DNA of 42,651 nucleotides from Branchiostoma floridae (GCF_000003815.2 NC_049994.1:17694981-17737631); one strand, 5' to 3'; positions 11,511-23,124 are shown, numbered from the stretch's first letter. The notes: generated by a model not told the origin, from the sequence alone. Made by a program: numbers and translations.

Positions 11511-11916
11511 GTTTAGGGCTATATATAATTTCCAGTTAGTCAAGAAACTTGTAGCATGTCAGTATGGAATCGTTAATAGGACTAGAAGAGCAACATCTCA
11601 GCTACACCCGCAGACAGTAATAGATTGGTTTTTGTTTTCGTGGGTACGATGATTGTTTTTTTGCCTGCTCAGGAGATTACGAGTGTCAGACTATGGATGA
11701 AAACTGATATTACACAAAAGTCTGTACCTGCTCGTTGATATTAGTCCACAGGTTCCTTTTCTGCTCTTTAAACAAGGAAACTGGAAATCCATTTTGTTTT
11801 GCTGTTCTATTTTGTTTTTCTGGAAATAGACAACAAATAAGGAGTCTGAATTCTGAAATGAATATTAATGCAGACGTGACTCCCTCGAAGGCAACGCTCG
11901 CGACAGAAGAGTTGTT

Positions 11917-11961
11917 GTTGCTAGGCGACGAAGACGTCACCATCTCTACGCGACTGGTTAA
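11917..11961 (+). promoter_or_regulatory. RFX-like plus CRE-like composite upstream of NHL gene 3
   Basis: GTTGCTAGGCGAC (11917-11929) is followed by GACGTCAC (11933-11940) and CTGGTTAA (11954-11961). The order and spacing match gene 2. The RFX-like half carries one change (GCGAC for GCAAC). It lies about 329 bp before the start codon. Confidence 0.4.
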
Positions 11962-12268
11962 AAACTGTCCTGTTTTCGTAGGAAATATCAATTGTCTGTA
12001 GCTGAGCGTTCGTCTTCTCGCATGTGTGCTCTGTATACTGGAGGTAGCAGAGACAAGTTACAGGGCGACAAAAACTCGGAACAAGCAGAGGAACAGACTC
12101 AATTCGTCTGATATTACAGGCAGAAACCTCAGATCGGCGTGGATTACAGTCACATCTAACATCACTTCATCCATCCAACTATCCAACACAGTATTTCAGT
12201 ATACATCACACCAAGCATTGTGTGACAACCGTACAGCCGCCATAACAGACGTACAACCGAGAAAAAGT

Positions 12269-14506
12269 ATGGCACAGGCAAGCCCTTCTAATCTTGTCAT
12301 CAAGCCAGCTAACAGTTGTGACAATTCCTGTATCCAGCCATTTGCTGTTAGATATCAGGAAGACCATGAATCTGCCCTTGGACCAGTCGACTCTGAAGTC
12401 ATCCAGCCGTACGCTGTTAAATACCAGGAACATGGCGACAGTGGGAACGATCACCCACTCCCAAGGACTGGTGTTGCAGATCAAAACGGACAGCCAGTGT
12501 CGCCTCTGATGATGTGGACATTGAACCATATGCTGTCGCCTACATGGAACAGGATGACATGGCGGCAGGGGGTACTCACACCGAAACAAGAATGCAGAAA
12601 CCAACAGCGGCTTCAAGCCACAACAATGATGTCTCGGCCAACCCATCGAGCAACGATTCAAATTCTTCTGATGTTGTCAGTGAGGAAAGGCAACATGTCC
12701 CGAATGCGCTTCAACCAAATCAGCATCCCTCAACTTTTGGTAAGCTGTGTCCTTATTTCGAGCATTTGGATATTCTCTCGTTTTCGCGTGCCAATTGGTG
12801 TGCAGGTACACCTTGCCTCATACTTAAAAAACTAAAATACATCAGGAAATCCTTTCTATCAGGCTGAACTTTCTTTTTTGACGCTACGCCATTTGTGTTT
12901 GCTAATTGTATACGAGCTGTAGATCCAACTTCTGAAGGGAAATCTTTGTCACTTTGATTATCTATCACAATGTTTCTGTTCCTGGCAGAAATTAAGGATT
13001 AAATGCAGTTGCTTTTACTTCAACTGCTGTAATTTGGAATTTTTGGCGACGCCTCATGGGTGAGCCTAACTGTATAGTGTGCGTCAGTTTGCCAAAATTC
13101 CAAGAATTGTACAGGCATGTCATAAAGTCCGCGCGTGCGTATACGTAGTTGCATCATGCTAGGTTCGACCCCACATAAATATCTAAAGACATTCACATAC
13201 ACACTCATTATCCGGTATGATGAAAAATTCAATAAGTTAGCAAGTTGTGTTTGTTGCTGAATGTATGTGATATCAAGGACACTCGCCACACACAGGAGAC
13301 CGTTTTTACATGACATCAGTGCCCTACAAACATTCATCGTGTTAAACAACCGTTATAAATACAACCAGGCCTAGGATAAAAAGCGAATACTAAAACACAT
13401 CAACATCAGCCAATGTACAATTTAATACATGTGAACCATAACACCGTCACCATGGCAATACATTTTCATTTCCGCACTTTTTTTCCAGAATGTACCCGTC
13501 ACCGGGTGTTCTCAGCTGTAACAACGGCTACAGTCCTTGTGTCGTGCATCGTCGGCGGAGTCTTTCTCTGGGTACTCGGTAGCACCAACCCACCAGCGGT
13601 AAGCTTCTGTCTTTTTTAAGACCTTGCAGGTTGTTGCTTTGTGGACCATTTTGTTCAGGTTTTATCCTTTTGATTTTCTACATCTTGTGTTTTTCTACAC
13701 AAGATATAGTGAGTCGTTGGTGAGGTGAGGAAAATTTTTGAATAAATCTTACTTTATTGTTTCAATCAAGGAGGTTAAATAAGGAAATACATGTTAGTCA
13801 AAATCGGTGAAAATGCTAGTCAAAATTACAGACTGGTGCAAATTATTGGATAACATGGTCAGACAAATACATGGTCATGTCAATACATCAATTCATAATG
13901 AGTTTAGATAAGCTATCACGATGTAACAATGGCTCTCTATCTACAGCTGACAACAACTGTGGCCACAACCTTTACCTCTGGTCCGACCGGAGCCGAATGC
14001 TGCAGTTCTGTTCCCACACCGCCGGCAGTCTCCAACAGCTCACAACGTGAAGGTAAGCTTTATCTTATATAATGTGGTAGTAGGGGGGGGGGGGGGTCAC
14101 TATATCAATATATTGGACACTGGACAAGAGTATTCCCTAGGATTTCTCAAATGTACTTATCAACCTTCCCTAAAAGACCCCAGGAATACTATATGAAGTA
14201 TCAAGTCGTACATATACTTCTATTATCGGATAATTTTCAACATGGACTTCAATAGTTTGCCACTGGCACCGTGCATGCGCAGTTCACATCACTATAGCTA
14301 GAGGCCTGACTGTGACAGTTTACTAAGTACAATATACTCTTCATGCCATGTTTGACATACATAGACAAAAGATGAGAAGGTGAAGAATAGTTGCACAAAG
14401 AAGTAAGATTGTTGACACCAAGAACAGAATATAAAAGAAATGACTGCACGTGCACTGACTCGCTATTTAGTGTGAGGTGGGTTGGCAGTTACATAACTTT
14501 ACAGTT

Positions 14507-14592
<86 letters not shown>

Positions 14593-15508
14593 TACACAGT
14601 AATTAACCTACAAACCTTTGCACCTACAAAGTTTATTACCTCTTGCAGAAAACCATGAGAGATACAGAAAGATGCAGAAGATCACCTTTGGTGGGAGAGG
14701 AAAGGAACCTGGAAAATTTAGAGAAAACAACGGAGTGGCTGTATCAGCTGACAATGAAGTATTTGTGACTGACTTGAGTAACAATCGCGTTCAAGTCTTC
14801 AACATGAATGGGACATATCTGCGCCTCTTCCCAACGGTAGTACCGGGTGAAAGTGGGAGAATATATCCCTTCAGTGTTGCCATTGATGTGAAACCTGGCT
14901 ACCTGTGGGTAGTGGGGGGAAAGGTTATATTTAGTGCTGACGCACATGTCGTACAGTACCGTAGGGATGGACTGCCTATAAAGAAGTTCGATGTACGCTT
15001 CTTGAATCAGATTCCTCAGCCCCGCATTGCGATAGACGCGCGCAACAACAAAGTTATTGTGGGAGAGGGACAAACTATAATGATGTTCCAACCCAATGGC
15101 TTTCTAGTTCGGAGTTTTAAAGCGTTAGGTATAGAGCGAATTCGAAGTGTGGGAATCCATAGAGTCATGTCTGACAAAGACGGAAATATCCTGCTGACGG
15201 ACTACGTTAGCGTTCAGGGGTACAGTCACTCTGGACACAAAATATTCACATTTGGATCATTTGGACACCAAGAGGGCCGACTGATATTCCCCAAAGACAT
15301 TTGTATTACCCCCTTGGGTCACATCAACGTGGCAAACAGTGGAAACAACAGGGTAGACATGTTTACAAGCCGAGGGGAGTTTGTCCGTACTGTCGCGAAC
15401 ATTACAAACCCGTGGGGTCTCGCCATGGGACCGGATGGACAGTTGGTTGTGACGAACCCACAAGACGGCACTGTAACCATCTTTCCACGCCACATGGTGT
15501 TTCCTTGA
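12269..15508 (+). CDS. NHL gene 3: paralogue with a 4-bp deletion in exon 1 (possible pseudogene)
   Basis: The exons are 12269-12739, 13489-13598, 13947-14052 and 14649-15508. Exon 1 starts MAQASPSN and carries CIQPFAVRYQED and VIQPYAVKYQEH. Near 12491 it reads GGACAGCC where genes 1 and 4 read GGACAAACAGCC. This 4-bp loss shifts the frame before DIEPYAVAYMEQ. Exon 1 is therefore 471 nt (phase 0) instead of the 475 nt found in gene 4 without its insertion. A normally spliced mRNA would stop 11 codons into the transmembrane exon. The remaining exons are intact: CTRHRVFSAVTTAT-type membrane helix, stalk ending SNSSQRE, and a full NHL propeller of about 286 codons. The final tail motif is altered (QPNQHPSTFG instead of NPMYVPN). 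It could be a recent pseudogene, an allele, or an assembly error. Confidence 0.7.
14508..14589. repeat. (GA)n microsatellite in last intron of NHL gene 3
   Basis: About 41 uninterrupted GA units lie some 60 bp before the NHL exon acceptor. The same tract is present in gene 4, where it is broken by an N gap. Confidence 0.95.
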
Positions 15509-15709
15509 TCTACTCCAGTAATTTGTCAGACACTGCTCTGCCGCATCTCAGAGTCTAGTAGCTCCCCACACTCCTTTCTACTACCCATAAGACATTTACG
15601 TACCCGTTCTACCAGTGAGAGCGTTGTCATATCTCCATCTCACTGATAAATGCTGTCTGAAGCATCCTGGCAATCCGGCCCTTATTGACTTATTGCGAAA
15701 AGTGAAAGC

Positions 15710-16285
15710 TTATTTAGAAGTGGTCACTTGCACAGATTTTACTGTACATCAATGATCAAGTGTTCCTTATGTAGAAGTGATAACTAGTACAGGTTTGACA
15801 CTATATTAATGGCTCCATGTGTCTTTGCAGAATTTTTCACTTGTACATGTTTGACTATATAACAATGACCAGCTAGTCCTTTTTTAGAAATAGTCACTAG
15901 TACAGGTTTCACTGTGTATTAATGGCCAGGTGGTCCTTATGTAGAAACGATCACTAGTACAGGTTTGACTGTATATCAATGGCCAAGTGGTCCTTATGTA
16001 GAGGTGGTCACTAGTACAGGTTTGACAGTATATCAATGGCCAGGTGGTCCTTATGTAGAGGTGGTCACTAGTACAGGTTTGGCTGTTTTTAATGGCCAAA
16101 TGGTCCTTATGTAGAGTTTTTCACTTGCACAGGCTTGAATGTATATCAATGGCCGGTTGGTCCTTATGTAGAGTTTTTCACTTGCACAGGTTTGAATGAA
16201 TATCAATGGCCAGGCGGTCCTTATGTAGAATTTTTCACTTGCACAGGTTTGAATGTATATCAATGGCCAGGCGGTCCTTACTCAA
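15710..16285. repeat. Minisatellite, unit about 57 bp, downstream of NHL gene 3
   Basis: About ten units of the same family as at 10920-11510 are present. The units around 15960-16060 are the most alike (CAGGTTTGACTGTATATC, TGGTCCTTATGTAGAGG). Confidence 0.8.
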
Positions 16286-16642
16286 CCTGGCGATATTCCG
16301 TTAACTAAATGTTCCCACAAACCCCGCAGTGATAGACTTTTTTTTGTTTCCGTGGGGCACAGTCAGTATGATGATTGCTTTTTGTCTGCTGGTGAGATTG
16401 CGCGTGTCAGACTATGAATGAAAACTGATAATATTATGCACAAAAATCTCTTCTGTCCTTTGATATTCGACCAAGAAGTTCTATTTCTGCTATTTAAACA
16501 AGCAGACTGGAAACTCAGTCTGTTTTGCTTTTCCATTTTGTTTTTCTAAAAATTTAACCAGACAGCGAAAGGAATCTAAATTTGAAATGAATATTAACGC
16601 AGACGCAATTCACACGAGGGCAACGCTCGAAGCAGAAGAGCT

Positions 16643-16690
16643 GTTGCTGCAAGGCGACGAAGACGTCACCATCTCTACGCGACTGATTAA
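16643..16690 (+). promoter_or_regulatory. RFX-like plus CRE-like composite upstream of NHL pseudogene 4
   Basis: GTTGCTGCAAGGCGAC (16643-16658) is followed by GACGTCAC (16662-16669) and CTGATTAA (16683-16690). It is the third copy of the arrangement, about 334 bp before the start codon. The RFX-like half is more decayed here, while the CRE-like half is unchanged. Confidence 0.35.
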
Positions 16691-17012
16691 AAACCGTCCT
16701 GTTTTCATAGGAATAAACAATTGTCTGCAACTGAGTGTTCGTGTGCACGCATGTGTGCTCTGTATACTGGACGTAGCGAAGACAAGTTTACAGGACGGCA
16801 AAAACTCGGAACAAGCAGAGGAACAGACTCAATCCGTCTGATATTACAGGCAGAAACCTCAGATTGGCGTGGATTACAGCCACATCTAACATCTCTTCAT
16901 CCATCCAACTATCCAACACAGTATTTCAGTATACATCACGCCAAGCATTGTCTGACAACCGTACCGAGAGCCGCCATAACAGACGTACAACTGAGAAAAC
17001 GTATGGCAAAGG

Positions 17013-17562
17013 CATGCCCGTAGCCAGGATTTTGGTTGGGGGGGTTCTTTTTAGTACTTGTTGGACCATCGAGCGCCGCAGGCGTGAGCTACCTAGGGGG
17101 GTCCGGGGGCATGCTCCCCCGGGAAAAATTGAAATATTGACCCTCTGAAACGCCATTTCCTGCATTTTGACGGGCAAAATTTGCTGGCTAAGTTTAACTT
17201 GGAATTTCTATTAAAATACAGAAGACTTTTGGCATAAGTCGTTGGGGCCGCCTCCCCAGGCATTTTTTCCCCATGTCCGACACCAAAGGCGAGAGGCGTC
17301 GCAATGAGGTCCGGGAGAATTTTGAAATCTGGACCCTCTGAAAAGCCATTTCCTGCACTTGTTGGGGCAAATTTTGCTGATAGCCTCCCTAAAATTGAAT
17401 GAGAGGTCTATAAGTTAAAAATGCAAGTCAAGCATTCCTTTGAAAAAAAATTTTTGGCCATGAAAAAGTGGACCTTTGAGCCTGAAAAAGTGGACCTTTG
17501 AGCGTGTGGGGGGGTTCTTCCGAACCCCCCGAACCCCCCCCCCCCCCCTGGCTACGGGCATG
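17013..17562. mobile_element. 550-bp MITE inserted in exon 1 of NHL gene 4
   Basis: The 16-bp terminal inverted repeats CATGCCCGTAGCCAGG are perfect. A 5-bp direct repeat AAAGG flanks the element (17008-17012, 17563-17567). Excising it with one repeat restores the sequence seen in genes 2 and 3. Inside, a module containing GACCCTCTGAAA and CCATTTCCTGCA occurs twice (about 17130 and 17330). The ends are G- and C-rich runs. No transposase is encoded. Confidence 0.9.
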
Positions 17563-18733
17563 AAAGGCAAGCCCTTCTAATCTTGTCATCGAGTCAGCTA
17601 ACAATATTGGTAATTCCTGCATCCAGCCATATGCTGTTAGATACCAGGAAGACCACGAATCTGCCCTTGGACCAGTCGACACTGATGTCACCCAACCGTA
17701 CGCTGTTAAATACCAGGAACATGGCGACCGTGGGGATGATCACCCACTCTCAAGGGCTGATGTTGCAGATCAAAACGGACAAACAGCAAATGTCGCCTGC
17801 GATGATACGGACATTGAACCATATGCTGTCGCCTACATGGATCAGGATGACATGGCGGCAGGGGATACTCACACCGAAACAAGAATGCAGAAACCAACAG
17901 CGGCTTCAAGCCACAACAATGATGTCTCGGCCAACCCATCGAGCAACGATTCAAATTCTTCTGATGTTGTCAGTGAGGAAAGGCAACGTGTCCCGAATGC
18001 GCTTCAACCAAATCAGCATCCCTCAACTTTTGGTAAGCTGTGTCCTTATTTCGAGCATTTGGATATTCGCTCGTATTCGCGTGCCAATTGGCTGGCAGGT
18101 ACACCTTGTCTCATACTTAAAAAATTATAATAGATCATGAAATCCTTTCTATCAAGCTGAACTTCCTTTTTTGACGCTATGCCATTTGTGTTTGCTAATT
18201 GTATACGAGCTGTAGATCCAACTTCTGAAGGGAAATCTTTGTCACTTTGATTATCTATCACAATGTTTCTGTTCCTGGCAGGATGCAGGATTAAATGCAG
18301 TTGCTTTTACTTCAACTGCTGTAATTTGGAATTTTTGGCGACGCCTCATGGGTGAGCCTAACTGTATAGTGTGCGTCAGTTTGCCAAAATTCCAAGAACT
18401 GTACAGGCATATCATAAAGTCCGCGCGTGCGTATACGTAGTTGCATCATGCTAGGTTCGACCCCACATAAATATCTAAAGACATTCACATACACACTCAT
18501 TATCCGGTATGATGAAAAATTCAATAAGTTAGCAAGTTGTGTTTGTTGCTGAATGTATGTGATATCAAGGACACTCGCCACACACAGGAGACCGTTTTTA
18601 CATGAGATCAGTGCCCTACAAACATTCATCGTGTTAAACAACGTTACCGTTATAAATACAACCGGGCCTAGGATAAAAAGCGAATACTAAAACACATCAA
18701 CATCAGCCAATGTACAATTTAATACATGTGAAC

Positions 18734-19167
18734 TAGGGCTGGGTACCGGTACAGAAAATTCAGGTCCAGGTCCAGTTCAGGTCCAGAGGATCAGGTCCAG
18801 GTCCGGACCTGAACCTGGACCTGATTCAGTATGACTCATACCAATGGTCCATTTCACTACAAAGAAATCTGTTTGGTGGAGTATTAGACATAACACTGGC
18901 GTTTTAAAATACTACAACGCTAACTGCACCTGTACGATTGACTGTAAACATTGGTAGAAATTACTATAAACTCTACTCTACTTCACTCTTGTCATTTTCT
19001 TCCAACTGCAAGCGCCAAAACGTATGAATGCCTTATAAAATAATATGTTAATTTTCTAATCGGTCCAACATCCGGTCCACCTAATTTTTTCAGGTCCGGT
19101 TTTTCTGGACCGGTCCAATAAGAAAAACCGGTTTTGTACCGGTACGCTGTACCGATACCCAGCCCTA
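18734..19167. mobile_element. 434-bp hAT-like MITE in intron 1 of NHL gene 4
   Basis: The inverted ends are TAGGGCTGGGTACCGGTAC and GTACCGATACCCAGCCCTA. An 8-bp duplication ATGTGAAC flanks it (18726-18733, 19168-19175). Gene 3 has the empty site with a single ATGTGAAC. An 8-bp duplication and a TAGGG-type end fit the hAT superfamily. Internal GGTCCAGGTCC repeats are present. It is non-autonomous. Confidence 0.88.
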
Positions 19168-20231
19168 ATGTGAACCATAACACCGTCACCATGGCAATAC
19201 ATTTTCATTTCCGCACTTTTTTTCCAGAATGTACCCGTCACCGGGTGTTCTCAGCTGTAACAACGGCTACAGTCCTTGTGTTGTGCATCGTCGGCGGAGT
19301 CTTTCTCTGGGTACTCGGTAGCACCAACCCACCAGCGGTAAGCTTCTGTCTTTTTTAAGACCTTGCAGGTTGTTGCTTTGTGGACCATTTTGTTCAGGTT
19401 TTATCCTTTTGATTTTCTACATCTTGTGTTTTTCTACACAAGATATAGTGAGTCGTTGGTGAGGTGAGGAAAATTTAATTTGAATAAATCTTACTTCAAT
19501 CTTACTTCAATCAAGGAGGTTAAATAAGGAAATACATGTTAGTCAAAATCGGTGAAAATGCTAGTCAAAATTACAGACTGGTGCAAATTATTGGATAACA
19601 TGGTCAGACAAATACATGGTCATGTCAATTCATAAATTCATAATGAGTTTAGATAAGCTATGACCATGTAACAATGGCTCTCTATCCACAGCTGACAACC
19701 TTTACCTCTGGTCCGACCGGAGCCGAATGCTGCAGTTCTGTCCCCACACCACCGGCAGTCTCCAACAGCTCACAACGGGAAGGTAAGGTTTATCTTAATG
19801 TGGTAGTAGGGGGGGGGGGGGTCACTATATCAATATATTGGACACTGCACAAGAGTATTCCCTAGGATTTCTCAAATGTACTTATCAACCTTCCCTAAAA
19901 GACCCCAGGAATACTATATGAATTATCAAGTCGTACATATACTTCTATTATCGGATAATTTTCAACATGGACTTCAATAGTTTGCCACTGGCACCGTGCA
20001 TTCGCAGTTCACATCACTATAGCTAGAGGCCTGACTGTGACAGTTTACTAAGTACAATATACTCTTCATACCATGTTTGAAATACATAGACAAAAGATGA
20101 GAAGGTGAAGTATAGTTGCACAAAGAAGTAAGATTGTGGACACCAAGGACAGAATATTAAAGAAATGACTGCACATGCACTGACTCGCCATTTAGTGTGA
20201 AGTGGGTTGGCAGTTACATAACTTTACAGTT

Positions 20232-20232
<1 letters not shown>

Positions 20233-20280
<48 letters not shown>

Positions 20281-20397
20281 NNNNNNNNNNNNNNNNNNNN
20301 NNNNNNNNNNNNNNNNNNNNNNNNNNNNNNNNNNNNNNNNNNNNNNNNNNNNNNNNNNNNNNNNNNNNNNNNNNNNNNNNGAGGGAGAGAGAGAGAG
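20233..20397. repeat. (GA)n microsatellite with assembly gap
   Basis: The GA tract corresponds to the one in gene 3. It is interrupted by exactly 100 Ns at 20281-20380, a conventional unknown-length gap, so the true length is not known. Confidence 0.9.
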
Positions 20398-21489
20398 ATA
20401 GTACACAGTAATTAACCTACAAACTTTTGCACCTACAAAGTTTATCACTTCTTGCAGAAAACCATGAGAGATACAGAAAGATGTAGAAGATCACCTTTGG
20501 TGGGAGAGGAAAAGAACCTGGAAAATTAGAGAAAACAACGGAGTGGCTGTGTCTGCTGACAATGAAGTATTTGTGACTGACTTGAGTAACAATCGCGTTC
20601 AAGTCTTCAACATGAATGGGACATATCTGCGCCTCTTCCCAACGGTAGTACCGGGTGAAAGTGGGAGAATATATCCCTTCAGTGTTGCTATTGATGTGAA
20701 ACCTGGCTACCTGTGGGTAGTGGGGGGAAAGGTTATATTTAGTGCTGACGCACATGTCGTACAGTACCGTAGGGACGGACTGCCTATAAAGAAGTTCGAT
20801 GTGCGCTTCTTGAATCAGATTCCTCAGCCCCGCATTGCGATAGACGCGCGCAACAACAAAGTTATTGTGGGAGAGGGACAAACTATAATGATGTTCCAAC
20901 CCAATGTCTTTCTAGTTCGGAGTTTTAAAGCGTTAGGTAAAGAGCGAAGTGTGGGAATCCATGGAGTCATGTCTGACAAAGACGGAAATATCCTGCTGAC
21001 GGACTACGTTAGTGTTCAGGTGTATAGTCACTCTGGAAACAAAATATTCACATTTGGATCATTTGGACACCAAGAGGGCCGACTGATATTCCCCAAAGAC
21101 ATTTGTATTACCCCCTTTGGTCACATCAACGTGGCAAACAGTGGAAACAACAGGGTAGACATGTTCACAAGCCACGGGGAGTTTGTCCGTACTGTCGCGA
21201 ACATTACAAACCCGTGGGGTCTCGCCATGGGACCGGATGGACAGTTGGTTGTGACTAACCCACAAGACGGCACTGTAACCATCTTTCCACGCCACATGGT
21301 GTTTCCTTGATCCACTCCAGTAATTTGTCAGACACTGCTCTGCCACACCTCAGAGTCTAGTAGCTCCTCACACTCCTTTCTATTACCCATAAGACATTTA
21401 CGTACTCGTTCTACCAGTGAGAGCGTTGTCATCTCCATCTCACTGATAAATGCTGTCTGAAGCATCCGAACCTGACTTATTGCGAAAAG

Positions 21490-21790
21490 TGAAGGCTTAT
21501 GTAGAAGAGGTCACTTGCACAGATTTGAGTGTATATCAATAGTCAGGTGGTTCTTATGTAGAAGTGATCACTAGTACAAGTTTGACTATAAATTTACGGC
21601 CAGATGATCCTTATGTAGAAGGAGTCACTAGTACAGGTTTTACTTTGTGTCAATGGCCGAGTTTTCCTTTTGTAAAGGTGTTCACTTTTTGTCTGTATAT
21701 TAATGGCCAGCTGGTCTTTGCACAGGTTTGACTGTAAATCAATGGCCAGATTTCCCTTTTTTTAGAAGTTGTCGCTAGTACAGATTTGAC
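21490..21790. repeat. Minisatellite, diverged units, downstream of NHL pseudogene 4
   Basis: About five or six units of the same family as at 10920 and 15710 (TCACTAGTACAGGTTT, CAATGGCC) are present. They are shorter and more diverged. Confidence 0.7.
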
Positions 21791-22422
21791 TGTAAAGAGT
21801 AATTACCGCAACAAATTGCCACGTGGGGGAACTGGTACTCCATGCGGAGACACCATTCTTTTATTTCTTTGCAGTCGAGCTTAACCTGAAATCCCTTGTG
21901 TTCACGTAATGCAGTTATCATAACAGATTAGTCATGTTGCTACAGACTTTAGACTTAATAGACTTTAAACGTTGTTACATGCGTTACACAAAGACCAGAC
22001 GTTCAGTTGGTCATGTAATCTGTTGTAACTTTGGAGCAAGTTGGTCTATGGGTGTCAGTAAACATTCCTTATCCCTTTTCAAAGTGGGCTTTTTGGTGTT
22101 AAGGTATTTATCAAGAGCAGTATAACATCCGAATTTGAACCCAGGACGGGTTTTGACTATAGGCTAAAACCAATCCATTTTCCCCGCAAATTGAATTTAG
22201 AATGTGTTTGGCATGTCTTAACAAATGGTTGCTTGGCATTGAACTTGATTAACAGAAATATGTTTCTCTCCTCCCAGACAACTAATTCACATTTAATTGA
22301 CTAGTAATGAACATATATTGTTGCTTCAAGTTGCAAGAGCTGCCGAAAATTAAGCCATTGTGCTCATGTGATGCAATAACAACAGATAAGTAATGACATT
22401 TCAAACGTTGTTACATGCAATT

Positions 22423-22423
<1 letters not shown>

Positions 22424-22469
<46 letters not shown>
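22424..22469. repeat. (AT)n microsatellite
   Basis: This is a nearly pure AT dinucleotide run. Confidence 0.95.
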
Positions 22470-22473
<4 letters not shown>

Positions 22474-22725
22474 GTGTGCGTTGCACGAAGACCAGAAGCC
22501 AGATGGTCGCGCAGGGGTTCGTCAACACCCCGTCCATGTAGAGAAATCCTCATAGAAAAGGTAAGTCCTGGGAAGCCAGCTTTAAATGGGTATGTATACG
22601 TAAAAGTTAAAGTTCCAAAAGCCTTTTTTGAGGTCATAAGGACAGTGGACTATAATGTCATAGACCCATCCTTCTAATTCCGCCGCCTTTCAATTTTAAT
22701 TATATCCCCAACCAAAGTTAGGTAC

Positions 22726-23124
22726 CTAAAGCTAAGGGCAAAATCCACCGTACGTGCAATTTGTCCGTATGTCGATGTAGGTTAGACATCCAGGTAATAA
22801 GATACGCCAAAAAATTTGTCCGTATTTTTTGGGGGGGAGGGGGGGGGAGGCCACGCCCGCCACGTATTTCTGAAAGCGTTCAGGCTGTACAGGGCAGGCG
22901 CGTCGCCCGTACTGGCACGAATCCGCAGCCCGATGGGACACAAAGTTTTGCTCAGATGTAAAGTACTACGGCGTGTCTGCGTGGTCGAAAATCCGTCGGA
23001 TTCCCTACGAGTTCGTATAAAGGCGGTGCTTAACAATTGCAGATCCCAAAAGATTACCCACGTTTTAGCACGTAGACAGCACGTATTTGCACGTACGGCG
23101 GGTTGTGCCATTAGCTTTATCTAA
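22726..23124. mobile_element. About 400-bp inverted-repeat element
   Basis: The left end (AAAGCTAAGGGCAAAATCC, then CGTACGTGCAA) is inverted at the right end (TTGCACGTACGGCGGGTTG, then TTAGCTTTA). Inside is a G-rich run at about 22830-22850. A half copy in inverted orientation lies at 34937-35095. The target duplication is unclear. Confidence 0.7.

Larger units (their letters stand above)
10652..12268. other. Spacer between NHL genes 2 and 3
   Basis: The spacer holds the 57-bp-type minisatellite (about 10920-11510) and then the conserved 5' flank of gene 3 (from about 11537). The flank includes the composite site at 11917-11940. It has no independent gene. Confidence 0.6.
15509..17002. other. 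Spacer between NHL genes 3 and 4
   Basis: It contains the second minisatellite block (about 15710-16285), then the conserved 5' flank of gene 4 (from about 16330) with the composite site near 16643-16690. No other gene was seen. Confidence 0.6.
17003..21310 (+). pseudogene. NHL gene 4: pseudogene with transposon, nonsense and frameshift
   Basis: The exon remnants are 17003-18032 (with insertion), 19228-19337, 19692-19782 and 20458-21310. A 550-bp MITE interrupts exon 1 after ten bases of coding sequence, and translation would end MAKACP-stop. Removing the MITE and one target repeat leaves a 475-nt, phase-1 exon, as expected. The NHL exon also has TAG at 20484-20486 where gene 3 has CAG, plus a missing T near 20526 that shifts the frame. 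The stalk exon has lost 15 bp in frame. The transmembrane exon is intact. The rest is almost identical to gene 3, so inactivation is recent. An in-frame ATG at 17837 could start a short protein with a tail and membrane helix, but the NHL part would still be lost. Confidence 0.85.

Noticed and set aside
12026-12268. N-terminal extension of NHL gene 3
   Set aside because: It has no ATG at the open-frame start, the sequence is a conserved 5' flank, and the equivalent region of gene 2 is not open.
13020-13349. Minus-strand 109-codon open frame conserved in both gene 3 and gene 4 introns
   Set aside because: The two copies are identical only because the surrounding intron is duplicated. It lacks protein-like features and has no separate support.
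10920-16285. CRISPR-like array because of regular repeats
   Set aside because: Units are head-to-tail without unique spacers and the host is a eukaryote; this is a minisatellite.
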